DNA from: Ascoidea asiatica | Taxonomy: Eukaryota > Ascomycota > Saccharomycetes > Ascoideales > Ascoideaceae | Assembly (NCBI GenBank): GCA_001600695.1 | Contig: BCKQ01000014.1 | Coordinates: forward strand, 359,555 to 389,616 | Length of the DNA stretch: 30,062 bases | Reading direction: 5' to 3' | Shown here: positions 29,910-30,062 of the stretch, in pieces | How positions within the stretch are numbered: position 1 is the stretch's first letter | Layout of the letters: each line of letters starts with the position of its first letter | The notes under the pieces: model-generated | What the model saw: only the letters and a program-made list of their open reading frames with translations | Databases searched by the model: none | Told to the model about the DNA's origin: nothing | Position numbers and translations under genes: made by a program

Positions 29910-30062
29910 TTAATTTAGCATAATAAGATCATCAAAATCAGATTCTGATGAAACTTCAATTACTAAATGAAATTTAGGAGATATCTTTTCACACTTTGGT
30001 TTGGAAATATTACGTTAATTACCTTTAATTTTGTTCCATAATTCAATTTTGGATAAAACAAT
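29910..30062 (-). pseudogene. 3' end of a gene with an acidic tail, cut by the window
   Basis: On the minus strand, entering at the window edge, the frame reads LSKIELWNKIKG, Asn, a TAA, then RNISKPKCEKISPKFHLVIE and the acidic tail VSSESDFDDLIMLN before a TAA at 29910-29912. The sequence after that TAA is clearly noncoding in composition, so this TAA behaves as a true end. The tail resembles in style the acidic C-terminus of the gene ending at 1213. No family is recognised. The internal TAA means it is either a pseudogene, misread, or a splice site (GGTAATTAA could be a donor). Confidence 0.35.

Overview
This window looks like a gene-poor, transposon-rich stretch of an AT-rich eukaryotic nuclear genome, most likely fungal. 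The reasons are spliceosomal-type introns (two candidates of exactly 37 nt), Asn/Lys/Ser-rich proteins encoded by AAT and AAA runs, a decayed Mutator-like transposase remnant, and a decayed giant helicase resembling the fungal RecQ-type family that carries N-terminal Cys clusters. I see no bacterial-style operons, ribosome binding sites, rRNA, tRNA or CRISPR. The fungal assignment is inference, and the species cannot be named from this sequence.

Layout. From 1 to 5.5 kb there are two minus-strand, Asn/Lys-rich genes of unknown function (1213-3488 and 3851-5452), each interrupted only by in-frame TAA/TAG and a few indels. From 5.6 to 11.3 kb lie scattered remnants of several reading frames (minus 6260-7360, plus 7799-8710, plus 9942-10495). 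A minus-strand spliced gene remnant (11298-12295) reads away from the next block.

From about 12.28 to 29.17 kb the window is bounded by a roughly 1 kb inverted repeat: the left copy is 12275-13310 and the right copy is 28100-29166 in opposite orientation, with one 31-base block identical. Between the copies are the Mutator-like transposase remnant (13.4-14.8 kb), a long decayed RecQ-type helicase gene (17.58-22.16 kb), a two-part gene of unknown function (23.85-25.07 kb), a Ser/Asn-rich gene (27.3-28.1 kb), and several copies of a short hairpin-bearing repeat. This may be a giant terminal-inverted-repeat transposon of about 17 kb with cargo. It could equally be two inverted copies of another repeat that happen to flank nested insertions.

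The far right edge has the 3' end of another minus-strand gene with an acidic tail.

Across most of these remnants the reading frame is preserved over hundreds of bases while being punctuated by TAA and TAG, much more often than TGA. By eye I read about forty TAA/TAG against about a dozen TGA. The mundane explanation is old copies decaying by C-to-T change (CAA/CAG to TAA/TAG). The exotic one is a nuclear code in which TAA/TAG are read as glutamine, combined with homopolymer errors in the assembly. I state the evidence for both and do not claim the second.
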